A program made the position numbers and the translations under genes. The notes beneath the pieces are model-generated. The model saw only the letters and a program-made list of their open reading frames with translations, searched no databases and had not been told where the DNA came from. This document shows positions 53,997-62,537 of a stretch of DNA of 64,000 nt, one piece after another. The DNA lies in NCBI GenBank assembly GCA_963798805.1, contig CAWCVC010000008.1:1-64000 (forward strand). The letters run 5' to 3'. Position 1 is the stretch's first letter; every line of letters starts with the position of its first letter. The DNA comes from CAVZCK01 sp963798805 (GTDB lineage Bacteria > Pseudomonadota > Alphaproteobacteria > Rhizobiales > Rhodomicrobiaceae).

Positions 53997-55262
53997 TCAG
54001 GTATTCATAGAGTCGAAGAAATCGTTGTTGTTCTTGGTTTGGCGCAGCTTATCCAGGAGGAACTCTATCGCATCCATGGTTCCCATCGGATTGAGAATGC
54101 GCCGCAGAACGAACATCTTCTTGAGTTGCGCCGGCACAACCAGCAGCTCTTCCTTGCGGGTCCCCGAGCGGGAAATGTCAATCGCCGGGAAGACGCGCTT
54201 GTCGGCGACCTTGCGGTCGAGGATGATTTCCGAGTTGCCGGTGCCCTTGAACTCTTCGAAGATCACTTCGTCCATGCGGCTGCCGGTCTCGATGAGCGCC
54301 GTTGCGATGATGGTCAGCGAGCCGCCCTCCTCGATATTGCGCGCCGCACCGAAGAAGCGCTTCGGCCTCTGTAGGGCGTTGGCGTCGACGCCGCCAGTTA
54401 GCACTTTGCCGGAAGACGGAACGACTGTGTTATAGGCACGGCCCAAGCGCGTGATCGAATTGAGCAGGATCACCACGTCTTTCTTATGCTCGACGAGGCG
54501 CTTGGCCTTTTCGATCACCATCTCCGCCACCTGGACGTGGCGCGCGGCGGGCTCGTCGAAGGTCGATGAGATCACCTCGCCGTTCACCGAGCGCTGCATG
54601 TCCGTCACCTCTTCCGGGCGCTCGTCGATCAGCAACACGATCAGATAGCATTCCGGATGGTTGGTGGTGATGGAGTGGGCGATATTCTGCAGCAGCACGG
54701 TCTTGCCGGTGCGCGGCGGTGCGACGATGAGGCCGCGCTGTCCCTTGCCGAGCGGGGCCACGATGTCGATCACCCGCCCGCTCAGATCCTTCAATTCCGG
54801 GTTCTGCACCTCCATGCTCATCCAGTCGTTCGGATAAAGCGGCGTGAGGTTGTCGAAATGCACCTTGTGGCGCATTGCATCCGGATCGTCGAAATTGATC
54901 TTATTGACCTTCAGCAGCGCGAAATAGCGCTCGCCGTCCTTGGGAGAGCGGATCTGGCCTTCGACGGTGTCGCCGGTGCGCAGGCTGAAGCGGCGGATCT
55001 GGCTGGGGCTGACGTAGATGTCGTCCGGCCCAGGCAAATAGTTTGCGTCCGGCGAGCGCAGAAAGCCGAAGCCGTCCTGCAGCACCTCGACGACGCCGAC
55101 GCCGGTTATATCGACGTCCTTTGCCGCGAGTTGTTTGAGGATGGCAAACATCAGCTCCTGCTTGCGCATGGTGCTGGCGTTCTCGACTTCTACCCCCTCA
55201 GCGAAGCTGAGCAGCTCGGTAGGCGATTTGGTTTTCAATTCTTGGAGTTTCAATTCTTGCAT
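53997..55262 (-). CDS. rho: Transcription termination factor Rho
   Basis: Hexameric RNA helicase that ends transcription of untranslated RNA. The 421-residue length is normal. Order: N-terminal helical subdomain (about 1-48), OSB-fold primary RNA-binding domain with GFGFLRSPDANYLPGPDDIYVS near 68, Walker A APPRTGKTVLLQ near 180, and VILLNSITRLGRAYN (Walker B and Q loop) near 265. It ends the hemE-hemJ-rho series beside the putative oriC, the usual alphaproteobacterial order. Confidence 0.98.
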   Translation of the reverse strand: MQELKLQELKTKSPTELLSFAEGVEVENASTMRKQELMFAILKQLAAKDVDITGVGVVEVLQDGFGFLRSPDANYLPGPDDIYVSPSQIRRFSLRTGDTVEGQIRSPKDGERYFALLKVNKINFDDPDAMRHKVHFDNLTPLYPNDWMSMEVQNPELKDLSGRVIDIVAPLGKGQRGLIVAPPRTGKTVLLQNIAHSITTNHPECYLIVLLIDERPEEVTDMQRSVNGEVISSTFDEPAARHVQVAEMVIEKAKRLVEHKKDVVILLNSITRLGRAYNTVVPSSGKVLTGGVDANALQRPKRFFGAARNIEEGGSLTIIATALIETGSRMDEVIFEEFKGTGNSEIILDRKVADKRVFPAIDISRSGTRKEELLVVPAQLKKMFVLRRILNPMGTMDAIEFLLDKLRQTKNNNDFFDSMNT

Positions 55263-55434
55263 TCGGGAGGACTCCGAACTTCTCTGATATGGGTGGGGGC
55301 AGGCGCGCTCTGAATTGAAGCGCGACTTAGGGGTTGGAAGGCATTTCGAAGTGCCGCTTCCGCTCAGAGTGGCGCCCCATGCGAAACCAACGTTCGCAGG
55401 CCGCTCAGATCTCAGGCGGACTGAAGGAAATCAG

Positions 55435-55530
55435 ATGTCTCGGCCAATTGAAGATTACGACTCGCACTATACCAAACAATTCAAAGCCGCGAAAGCGGCA
55501 GATTTTCAACTCTTCGTCGCCGCACACTAA
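55435..55530 (+). CDS. Possible 31-residue small protein
   Basis: A short frame on the plus strand between rho and hemJ (both minus), with a good AAGGAAA ribosome site 6 bases before its ATG. It encodes a polar peptide beginning MSRPIEDYDSHYTKQF. No family recognised; the stretch also contains a hairpin that could serve as a terminator for hemJ, so chance cannot be ruled out. Confidence 0.2.
   Translation: MSRPIEDYDSHYTKQFKAAKAADFQLFVAAH
55486..55499 (-). terminator. Possible terminator downstream of hemJ
   Basis: On the minus strand, GCCGC, TTTC loop, GCGGC is followed by TTTGAATTGTTT, 28 bases after the hemJ stop. The stem is short, so only a weak call. Confidence 0.35.
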
Positions 55531-55961
55531 AAGGGTTTTACGACGACTAGAATGACTATGAAAATCAATAACAAGGTCGGAATTTCGTTGGCGATGCGGT
55601 AGAACCGCGCGCTTTTGGCATTGCGATCCGCAGCGAAATCCCTCCGCCACCTTGAAAGCATCATATGGAAAACGCTCAGAAGAATAACAAGAGCGATTTT
55701 TACATGCAGCCAGCCAGCAGTCGCCAGATCGATGACGTTGAAACCGAAGATCAGGGTTAACCCCAAGATCCAGGTCGCAATCATGGCCGGATTGATGATC
55801 ACCCTGAGCAACCGGCGTTCCATGACCTTGAGGGTTTCCGACAACTCCGATCCAGGCTTTGCGCCGACATGATAGACGTAGAGGCGAGGCAGATAGAGCA
55901 TCCCTGCCATCCAGGCGATCACCGCGATCACATGAAGTGCCTTGACGTAAAGGTAAAGCAA
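55527..55961 (-). CDS. hemJ: Protoporphyrinogen oxidase HemJ
   Basis: Inner-membrane enzyme that oxidises protoporphyrinogen IX in bacteria lacking HemG and HemY. The 144 residues have four helices and the HemJ opening KALHVIAVIAWMAGMLYLPRLYVYH with the conserved histidine and tryptophan, then SRWRRDFAADRN near 105. It follows hemE after 17 bases, giving two steps of heme synthesis in one leftward group. Confidence 0.93.
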   Translation of the reverse strand: MLYLYVKALHVIAVIAWMAGMLYLPRLYVYHVGAKPGSELSETLKVMERRLLRVIINPAMIATWILGLTLIFGFNVIDLATAGWLHVKIALVILLSVFHMMLSRWRRDFAADRNAKSARFYRIANEIPTLLLIFIVILVVVKPF

Positions 55962-55978
55962 GCTCGCCTCGTTGAACC

Positions 55979-57026
55979 TTAGCCGCGAACCAGCGTTACC
56001 AGCCGCTCGACATTCTCAAGCGGCGTTGTCTGCAGGATACCGTGACCGAGGTTGAAGATATGGGGGACCCCTTCAAGAGCGCTGATGATGTCGCCGATTT
56101 GGGATTCGAGCAAGGGCCCGCCGGCAACGAGGAGCAGCGGATCGAGATTGCCCTGCACCGCGCCGTGCGATGTCAGCGATCGCATTTGACTGAGAGGCAT
56201 GGCGGTATCGCAGCCTATGGCATCGACGCCGGTTTCGCGGATGAAGGCCTCCGACAGCGCTCCGGCGCCGCGCGGAAAGCCGATGACCGGAACATCGGGA
56301 TGCATGGCTTTGAGCAGAGAGACGAGAGTTCTTAGTGGGGCGGATCACCCAGCGACCGAATTCGTTGTCCGGCAACACGCCGGCCCAGCTGTCGAAAATC
56401 TGCACGGCTTGAGCGCCGGCCTTAATCTGTCCGGAGAGATAGCCCAACGAAGTCTCGACCATGAGATCGAGGAGCTGCGCAAAACTTGCGGGATCGCGAT
56501 AGGCGGCTAGCCGTGCCGGCGCCTGATCGGGCGTGCCATGTCCGGCGATCATGTAGGTCGCAACCGTCCAGGGCGCACCGCAAAAGCCGATCAGTGCCTT
56601 GTCGGGGGCGAGGTCGGCGCGGACCCGCGCAACCGTCTCGAATATGCGCGAGAAGGTCGGTCCGACGGCATCCGGTTTCAGACACCGCAAGAGGGCGCTG
56701 GGTCCCATCGCGTCGAGCCGCGGTCCCGAGCCTTCCTCGAAGGCGACCCGCTGCCCCAATGCGTCAGGGACCGTGAGGATATCTGAAAACAGAATTGCAG
56801 CATCGAAATCGAACCGGCGGATCGGCTGCAAGGTGATTTCCGCAGCCCATTCCGGCCGATAGCAAAGATCGAGAAAGCCATCCGCCTTTGCCCGCAGCTC
56901 GCGATAGTCGGGCAGATACCGTCCTGCCTGACGCATCAGCCATATGGGGGGGCTGCCGAGCACCTTGCCTTGCAGGACTTCAACGAGTTTTGGAGCTGAC
57001 GAGGTTTCCGGCGCTGCAGCTTGCAT
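55979..57026 (-). CDS. hemE: Uroporphyrinogen decarboxylase, frameshifted
   Basis: Decarboxylates uroporphyrinogen III to coproporphyrinogen III. The ATG at 57026 gives the usual opening; a TTG at 57041 is in frame. WLMRQAGRYLPDYRELR near 30 and GFCGAPWTVATYMIAG near 140 are intact up to RWVIRPTK; the rest of the family match (VSLLKAMHPDVPVIGFPRGAG to the C-terminus) is in another frame. Reading plus-strand GAGAGTTCTTAG (extra T at 56329-56330) as GAGAGTCTTAG rejoins them as about 348 residues, the normal length. HemE is required for heme, so a real loss is unlikely. It borders the putative oriC and is followed by hemJ. Confidence 0.93.
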
Positions 57027-57034
57027 CGTTCCGC

Positions 57035-57440
57035 TTTTCAAAAATTAGATTCTTCTTTTTCTGATTAGTTTTTCTTTAGAGACGGGGATTGTGAACATTC
57101 CTGAGCTATCCACATGCCATCCACAAGCTGGCGCCAATTTGGCATGATTGGTGGAGCTTAGCCATGCGGTTTGCGGACCGACCGAAAAAGGATCCGACAT
57201 TTTTGCAATGGCAGCGCGATGTTGTCGCGCTCGGTTCAGTGAATATGGCGATAACAGGCAGCGGATCAGCCCTCCTTTGGTCAGTGGAAAAAATGCCGCT
57301 TCCCAAAATCTCCCTGCTGCGCGAAATTTCGCTCTCCCCGACAGGAAAGCTGTGGGTGCTTTTTGAATTGGCGTTAGGGACTCGGTTGAAGAATTTTCCA
57401 TAATCTTAGGCGGTGTCCGAAAGGTGTCGACTTATCAACA
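57035..57440. other. Putative chromosomal origin of replication (oriC)
   Basis: A gene-free stretch of about 380 bases between hemE (minus) and the PPDK regulator (plus), the position of oriC in Caulobacter and several Hyphomicrobiales. It contains an AT-rich tract at 57035-57080 fit for unwinding, DnaA-box-like sequences CTATCCACA (57106-57114), CCATCCACA (57117-57125) and TTATCAACA (57432-57440), and GANTC methylation sites at 57048 and 57379. Flanking genes point away from it on both sides. Confidence 0.7.
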
Positions 57441-58272
57441 GACCACCAAAGAGGTTCCGAGGTTTTTCCATCTGCATATGGTTTCGGACGCCTCGGGAGA
57501 AACTCTGGCTGCGATCGCCAAGGCCGCGGCCGTGCAATATTCGAGCATCCGCGCCATCAAGCATTCCCACCCTTTTGTGAGAAACCGGCGCCATCTCGAG
57601 CGGGTCATCCAGCAGATCGAAGCCACGCCGGGGATCGTGCTCTATACGATCGTTGATCGGGAGCTTGGCCAATATCTCGAGCATCGCTGCGAGGAGTTGC
57701 ACATCCCTTGCATCGCCGTGCTCGATCCCCTGCTGAAGATCTTCGAGTCCTATCTCGGCACGCCGTCGACGCCGGTCGTCGGCGGCCAGCATGTTATGAA
57801 TACCGACTATTTCCGGCGTATCGAAGCAATGAATTTCACTATCGCCCATGACGACGGGCAGCGCACGGCGGATATCGACGACGCCGATATCGTGCTGATC
57901 GGTGCGAGCCGGACCTCGAAAACGCCGACGAGCCTCTATCTCGCCAATCGCGGTTACAAGACCGCCAACGTCTCCCTCGTTCCCGACATTCCGCCGCCGC
58001 CCGAGCTCGAACTGATTCGTAGTGCCGTAGTCGTAGGCCTGGTCGCCAGTCCCCAGCGTCTTGCTGAGATCCGCCGGCATCGGCTGCTCGGGATGAACGA
58101 CGCAAAAAATAAGGATTATGTCGATGTCGACATGATCATGAAAGAGCTGGCTTATACGCGGCGGCTCTGTGCACGCCATCAATGGCCGGTGATTGATGTA
58201 ACCCGTCGTTCCATTGAGGAAACTGCCGCTGCCGTCACCAAAATCCTCGAAGACCGGAGCGATGGCTCCTGA
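57424..58272 (+). CDS. Pyruvate, phosphate dikinase regulatory protein (PPSR family)
   Basis: Bifunctional serine/threonine kinase and Pi-dependent phosphorylase that switches PEP synthase or pyruvate phosphate dikinase off and on. The 282-residue DUF299 protein starts at a GTG, has the opening FHLHMVSDASGETLAAIAK, the P-loop-like IGASRTSKTPTSLYLAN near 160, and VIDVTRRSIEETAAAV at the end. It is the first gene rightward of the putative oriC. The maf start overlaps its end by 11 bases. Whether it acts on PpsA or PpdK cannot be told here. Confidence 0.93.
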   Translation: MSTYQQTTKEVPRFFHLHMVSDASGETLAAIAKAAAVQYSSIRAIKHSHPFVRNRRHLERVIQQIEATPGIVLYTIVDRELGQYLEHRCEELHIPCIAVLDPLLKIFESYLGTPSTPVVGGQHVMNTDYFRRIEAMNFTIAHDDGQRTADIDDADIVLIGASRTSKTPTSLYLANRGYKTANVSLVPDIPPPPELELIRSAVVVGLVASPQRLAEIRRHRLLGMNDAKNKDYVDVDMIMKELAYTRRLCARHQWPVIDVTRRSIEETAAAVTKILEDRSDGS

Positions 58273-58888
58273 TCAGCCGCTTGGTGCCAGGGCGCCGCTC
58301 ATCCTCGCCTCGGCAAGTGCCGGCCGCGCATCGGTGCTTCGTGGCGCCGGCATTCCATTCCGGCAGCAGCCCGCCGCGATTAACGAGCGGGCCCTCGAGG
58401 CGGTGGCCGGTCGCAATGGCGTCGTTGAAGCGGGCCAGCTTGCGCTAATGCTTGCGGAAGCGAAGGCGCAGACGGTGAGCGTCGGCGAGCCAGACGCTCT
58501 CGTTGTTGGCGCCGATCAGGTCATGGAATGCGAGGGCGTTCTTTATCAAAAGCCGCCCGATGTTGCCGCCGCCCGCGGCCAGCTGCTTCAACTTCGCGGT
58601 CGGACGCACCGGCTCAATTCCGGTATTTGCATCGCGCGAGGGGGCCGTGCGTGCTGGCAGCATCTCTCCACCGCCGACCTGACCATGCGTCATTTCTCGG
58701 ACGGATTCCTCGACGACTATTGCCGCGCCGAAGGGGCCGCAATGCTGCAATCGGTTGGGGCGTACCGCATCGAGGGGCTCGGGATCCAGCTTTTCTTCAA
58801 GATCGAGGGTGATCATTTCACAATAATCGGATTGCCGCTCCTACCGCTTCTCGGCTATCTCCGCCAAATCGGATGGCTCGCCGCCTGA
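58262..58888 (+). CDS. maf: Maf family nucleotide pyrophosphatase
   Basis: House-cleaning pyrophosphatase that hydrolyses modified or excess nucleotides and can affect septum formation. The 208-residue protein starts at the ATG at 58262 with CGGAG upstream and overlaps the PPSR gene. LILASASAGRASVLRGAGI (the SxSPRR-like loop, here SASAGR), ADQVMECEGVLYQKP with the catalytic aspartate, and the RTHRLNSGI strand identify the family. The loop and DQVM rather than DTVV point to the YceF-like branch, but the substrate is not certain. Confidence 0.93.
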   Translation: MAPDQPLGARAPLILASASAGRASVLRGAGIPFRQQPAAINERALEAVAGRNGVVEAGQLALMLAEAKAQTVSVGEPDALVVGADQVMECEGVLYQKPPDVAAARGQLLQLRGRTHRLNSGICIARGGRACWQHLSTADLTMRHFSDGFLDDYCRAEGAAMLQSVGAYRIEGLGIQLFFKIEGDHFTIIGLPLLPLLGYLRQIGWLAA

Positions 58889-58916
58889 AAAGATCGCCAA
58901 AAACGGAAACGTCACC

Positions 58917-59759
58917 ATGAAGCGCGCCTGCGTTACAGGCTGGCCGGTTTCTCATTCCCGCTCGCCGCTAATTCACGGCTATTGGCTGAAGCGCTACGGG
59001 ATCGAGGGCGAATATGTCAGACAGCCGGTCAAACCGGAAGAGGCCGAGGCGTTCTTCCGCAATCTAAAGACCCATGGCTTCGTCGGTTGCAACGTCACGG
59101 TGCCGCTTAAGGAGACCGCCTTTCGGGTCGCCGACCGGCCGGATGAGGCTGCAAAAAGCGTCGGCGCCGCCAACACGCTCTGGCTCGAAGCCGGCGTGCT
59201 CTGCGCCTCGAACACCGATATCTACGGCTTTATCCACAATCTCGACGATCAGGCACCCGGCTGGGACAAGGTCGGTCTACCTGCCGCAGTTCTTGGCGCT
59301 GGGGGGGCGGCGCGCGGCATTATTCGCGGGCTTCTCGACCGCGGTTTCAAACATATCCGGCTCGCCAACCGCACCCGTGAGCGTGCCGAAGTCATTGCCG
59401 CCTCGTTCGGCCCGGCCGTGACCGTTTTTGCCTGGGAGAGCCGCGCGGCTATGTTGACGGAGTGTGGGTTGCTTGTGAATACGACAACGCTGGGGATGGC
59501 GGGACACGAGCCGCTCGATATCGAGCTGTCCGGTTTTTCTCTGCCGGGTGTCGTCTGCGACATCGTCTATACGCCGCTTGAGACGGACCTGCTGAAGCGA
59601 GCACGCAAGGCAGGGCTTCACACGGCCGATGGTCTCGGTATGCTTCTGCATCAGGCCGTGCCGGGCTTCGAGAAATGGTTCGGCGTACGGCCGGAGATTA
59701 CGCCGGAGCTTTGCGAGCTCATCATCGCCGATCTCGGCGCATTAGGTGCTAGATGCTGA
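58917..59759 (+). CDS. aroE: Shikimate dehydrogenase
   Basis: NADPH-dependent reductase of dehydroshikimate in aromatic amino acid synthesis. The 280-residue protein has SHSRSPLIHGYWL for shikimate binding near 13, the catalytic lysine in NVTVPLKE near 64, NTDIYGF with the second catalytic residue near 100, and the nucleotide loop VLGAGGAARGIIRGL near 125. Its stop overlaps the coaE start by 7 bases. Confidence 0.96.
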   Translation: MKRACVTGWPVSHSRSPLIHGYWLKRYGIEGEYVRQPVKPEEAEAFFRNLKTHGFVGCNVTVPLKETAFRVADRPDEAAKSVGAANTLWLEAGVLCASNTDIYGFIHNLDDQAPGWDKVGLPAAVLGAGGAARGIIRGLLDRGFKHIRLANRTRERAEVIAASFGPAVTVFAWESRAAMLTECGLLVNTTTLGMAGHEPLDIELSGFSLPGVVCDIVYTPLETDLLKRARKAGLHTADGLGMLLHQAVPGFEKWFGVRPEITPELCELIIADLGALGARC

Positions 59760-60407
59760 TCATCGGGCTGACTGGCTCCATCGGCATGGGTAAGACGACG
59801 GTTGCGGACTTTATGGCCGCGCGGGGGGCGCCGGTCTTGGACTCGGACGCAATCGTCCACCGCCTGTACGAGGGTGATGCCGTGCCACATATAGAGGCCG
59901 CCTTTCCGGGCACTACGGTGTCGGGGAAGGTCGATCGGACCAAGCTTGCAGCCGCGCTCCTGAAAGAGTTCTGATGCCTTCGCCAAGCTGGAATCGCTGG
60001 TCCATCCCCTCGTCCGCCACGCCCAATGGAACTTCATCCGCAATCAGGCCGCTGCGGGCGCGCGCTTCTGTGTCCTCGACGTCCCGCTGCTTTTCGAGAC
60101 CGGCGGCGACAAGCTCGTCGATGTAACGGTCGTTGTCAGCACGCACGAGCATGTTCAGACCGCGCGCGTGCTGGTCCGTCCCGGCATGACGCCGGAAAAG
60201 CTCGTGGCCATCCGCAGTCGCCAGATGCCTGACGCGGAGAAGCTAGCGCGCGCCGATTTCATTATCGACACCGGCCTGCCTCTGAACGAGACGAAAGCCG
60301 AGGTCGATCATCTTCTCGAATCACTTAAAAATCGCGCCGGGGAGAAAATCCGCCTCTGGCGCGAGCTTTACGAAGACGGCGCGGGAGGCGGTCAGACGGG
60401 GAGCTGA
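59753..60407 (+). CDS. coaE: Dephospho-CoA kinase, frameshifted
   Basis: Last enzyme of coenzyme A synthesis. The first frame (ATG at 59753 overlapping aroE) has the P-loop IIGLTGSIGMGKTTVADF and ends early after LLKEF; the family match continues in the next frame with DAFAKLESLVHPLVR, VLDVPLLFETGGDKLVD and RQMPDAEKLARADFII. Reading AAAGAGTTCTGAT (extra T at 59969-59970) as AAAGAGTCTGAT joins them as a normal 217-residue CoaE. CoaE is essential, so this is most likely a sequence error. dnaQ follows after 3 bases. Confidence 0.92.
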
Positions 60408-60410
60408 ACG

Positions 60411-61100
60411 ATGCGCGAATTCGTCATGGACACCGAGACGACGGGACTCAACGCCAATGGCGGTGACAGGCTTGTCGAAATCGCCTGTGTCGAGCTGTCG
60501 AATTACATTCCGACCGGCCGCGTCTGGCACCAATATATCAATCCACAGCGGGATATGCCGGAGGACGCATTCCGGGTCCATGGCCTGTCAGCGCAGTTCC
60601 TGATGGACAAGCCGCTCTTTTCCGACTTGGTCCAACCGTTTCTGGACTTTGTGGAAGGCGGCAAACTTATTTTTCATAACGCCGGATTCGATATGGGCTT
60701 TATCAACGCGGAACTGACCCGCGCCGGCATTGCCGTTATCCCGCCGGACCGTGTGATCGATACGCTTTCCCTCGCGCGCCGCAAGCACCCCGCCGGTCCG
60801 AACAGCCTTGATGCGCTTTGCAAGCGCTACAACATCGACAACTCCGCGCGCACCAAGCATGGAGCACTGCTCGACGCCGAGCTTCTCGCGGAGGTCTACC
60901 TTCAGCTGATCGGCGGTCAGCAACCCAATCTCGAGCTTACCGCCCGGCGTGTGGTTTTCGAGACGAATGGTGGAAACGTACGCGCCGCGCTCAAGAGACC
61001 GCGGCCCCTCACGGTCAGCCTGGAAGAGGCCGAGCAGGCGGCACATGCGGCATTCGTCGAGGAGCTTGGCGAAAGCGCCGTATGGCGGCTCTACCAATAG
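60411..61100 (+). CDS. dnaQ: DNA polymerase III epsilon subunit (proofreading exonuclease)
   Basis: 3'-5' exonuclease that corrects replication errors within the Pol III core. The 229-residue protein has all DEDDh motifs: Exo I MDTETTGL at 6-13, Exo II FHNAGFDMGFINAEL near 85, and Exo III TKHGALLDAELLAEVY near 150 with catalytic His and Asp. The C-terminal part would bind the alpha subunit. It starts 3 bases after coaE, as in many alphaproteobacteria. Confidence 0.96.
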   Translation: MREFVMDTETTGLNANGGDRLVEIACVELSNYIPTGRVWHQYINPQRDMPEDAFRVHGLSAQFLMDKPLFSDLVQPFLDFVEGGKLIFHNAGFDMGFINAELTRAGIAVIPPDRVIDTLSLARRKHPAGPNSLDALCKRYNIDNSARTKHGALLDAELLAEVYLQLIGGQQPNLELTARRVVFETNGGNVRAALKRPRPLTVSLEEAEQAAHAAFVEELGESAVWRLYQ

Positions 61101-61111
61101 CCGCCAGCTTT

Positions 61112-61609
61112 TTACTGGATCGTTTTTTCGGTCGCAGCCTGATCTTCCATAACCCGCTGCCGGTAAAGCGAAGCGAAATCGATCGGGTCAAGAAGGAGTG
61201 GCGGAAAGCCGCCTTCGCGAGTTAGGTCGCCAATAAGGCGGCGGGCGAATGGGAACAGGAGCGCCGGGCACTCGATGAAGAGGACTGGCCGGAGTGCCTG
61301 CTGAGGCAGATCCTTAAGCCTGAAGCCCCCCGCATAGATGAGCTCCATCTCATACAGATTGCCTTCCTCATTCTTGGCCGAGGCCTCGATCGTCAAGGCG
61401 ACCTCGTAGGTATCTTCCCCGATCGTCTGTGCCTGAACGTTGAAATTGATCTGGATATTCGGGCTCTTGCCGGGGCCACGGAGGCTTTGCGGCGCGCGCG
61501 GATTTTCGAAGGACAGGTCCTTTATATATTGCCCCAGCACATTGATCTGCGGCTGCCCCGCTGCTTCACCGCCAGCGTCCGCGCCGCCGCCATTCTGTTC
61601 CTCAGCCAT
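61112..61609 (-). CDS. secB: Protein-export chaperone SecB
   Basis: Cytoplasmic tetrameric chaperone that keeps precursors unfolded for SecA. The 165-residue protein carries the core INVLGQYIKDLSFENPRAPQ near 24, then INFNVQAQTIGEDTYEVAL and the helical end LLFPFARRLIGDLTREGGFP typical of the family. It converges on dnaQ. Confidence 0.95.
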   Translation of the reverse strand: MAEEQNGGGADAGGEAAGQPQINVLGQYIKDLSFENPRAPQSLRGPGKSPNIQINFNVQAQTIGEDTYEVALTIEASAKNEEGNLYEMELIYAGGFRLKDLPQQALRPVLFIECPALLFPFARRLIGDLTREGGFPPLLLDPIDFASLYRQRVMEDQAATEKTIQ

Positions 61610-61739
61610 CGTCTTACAAACCTTCGATGCCGCTGGCCGGTTCCGAGCTCATCCCGCAACGGGATTCCAGCGTTCGTTCCTCGCAGTCGCTAGCACGCCG
61701 CGAAATACCAGGCAACCGCCTTTGGCGATGCATGCGTGA

Positions 61740-62324
61740 TCAGCGTCGGCGCCGCCAGGGAGAGTCACCTCGCGGCCGGCCCTCTCGGTCCTTTTCTTCC
61801 GGTTCAAGCCGTTCCGCATCGCCCCGATCTTCATCCGGATCGATCGTCTCGAATTCGGCGTCGACCACATCATCCGCCTTGCGAAAGCCCGGTCCGGGGC
61901 GAGCGGAAGGTTCCGGTCCGGGCTGACCCGCCCCCATTCCCCCGAAAGTGCGCATGTAGATGCGGCTGCTACGGCGCGCTCGGTTGAACAGCCATTTTGC
62001 CAAACCGCGCCGTATAGGCGGAATGAAGAGCAGGAACCCGAGGGTGTCGGTCAGCAGGCCCGGCGTGAGAAGCAAGAGGCCGGCGGCGAGTATGCCGATC
62101 CCGTCGATCACCGGCGTGACGGGCATCTCGCCTTTTTCCAGGGCTTGCGCGAAGCGGGTCAGTGTGGCAAAGCCTTGCACCCGCATCAGGAAGCTGCCGG
62201 CGATCGCAGTGCCGATCGTAATCGCAATGGTCGGCAACACGCCGATCAGATGGCCTGCCTCGATGAAGACGGCAACCTCCGCGATGGGCACGAGGATGAA
62301 GATCAGGAACAAAATAAATGGCAT
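61740..62324 (-). CDS. fxsA: FxsA family membrane protein
   Basis: A 194-residue inner-membrane protein. The start at 62324 (MPFILFLIFILVPIAEVAVF) is the family opening; 8 upstream codons are extra. Three or four helices (about 2-22, 30-50, 72-105) include the FxsA signature LLLTPGLLTDTLGFLLFIPPIR. The charged tail from about 130 is variable. FxsA in E. coli modulates exclusion of phage T7; in this setting, next to secB, the role is unknown. Confidence 0.92.
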   Translation of the reverse strand: MPFILFLIFILVPIAEVAVFIEAGHLIGVLPTIAITIGTAIAGSFLMRVQGFATLTRFAQALEKGEMPVTPVIDGIGILAAGLLLLTPGLLTDTLGFLLFIPPIRRGLAKWLFNRARRSSRIYMRTFGGMGAGQPGPEPSARPGPGFRKADDVVDAEFETIDPDEDRGDAERLEPEEKDREGRPRGDSPWRRRR

Positions 62325-62537
62325 ACTGTTAAGCCTCAATATCGGCAAAAGCGACCGCCAAGGCCGAATGGGAAATTGTTGCCGGTTGGCTTAACCGTTT
62401 CGATCGCGTAATTTGCTATAGGATGCGCGGCATGTTCTCTTCCGCCAGCCAATTGCTGGCGGTCGCCACGGCCGGGCCCTATATGAGAGTGAACGGCCTT
62501 CAACGCGCACATATGTATCCTTAGAAGCTGCGGCAAG

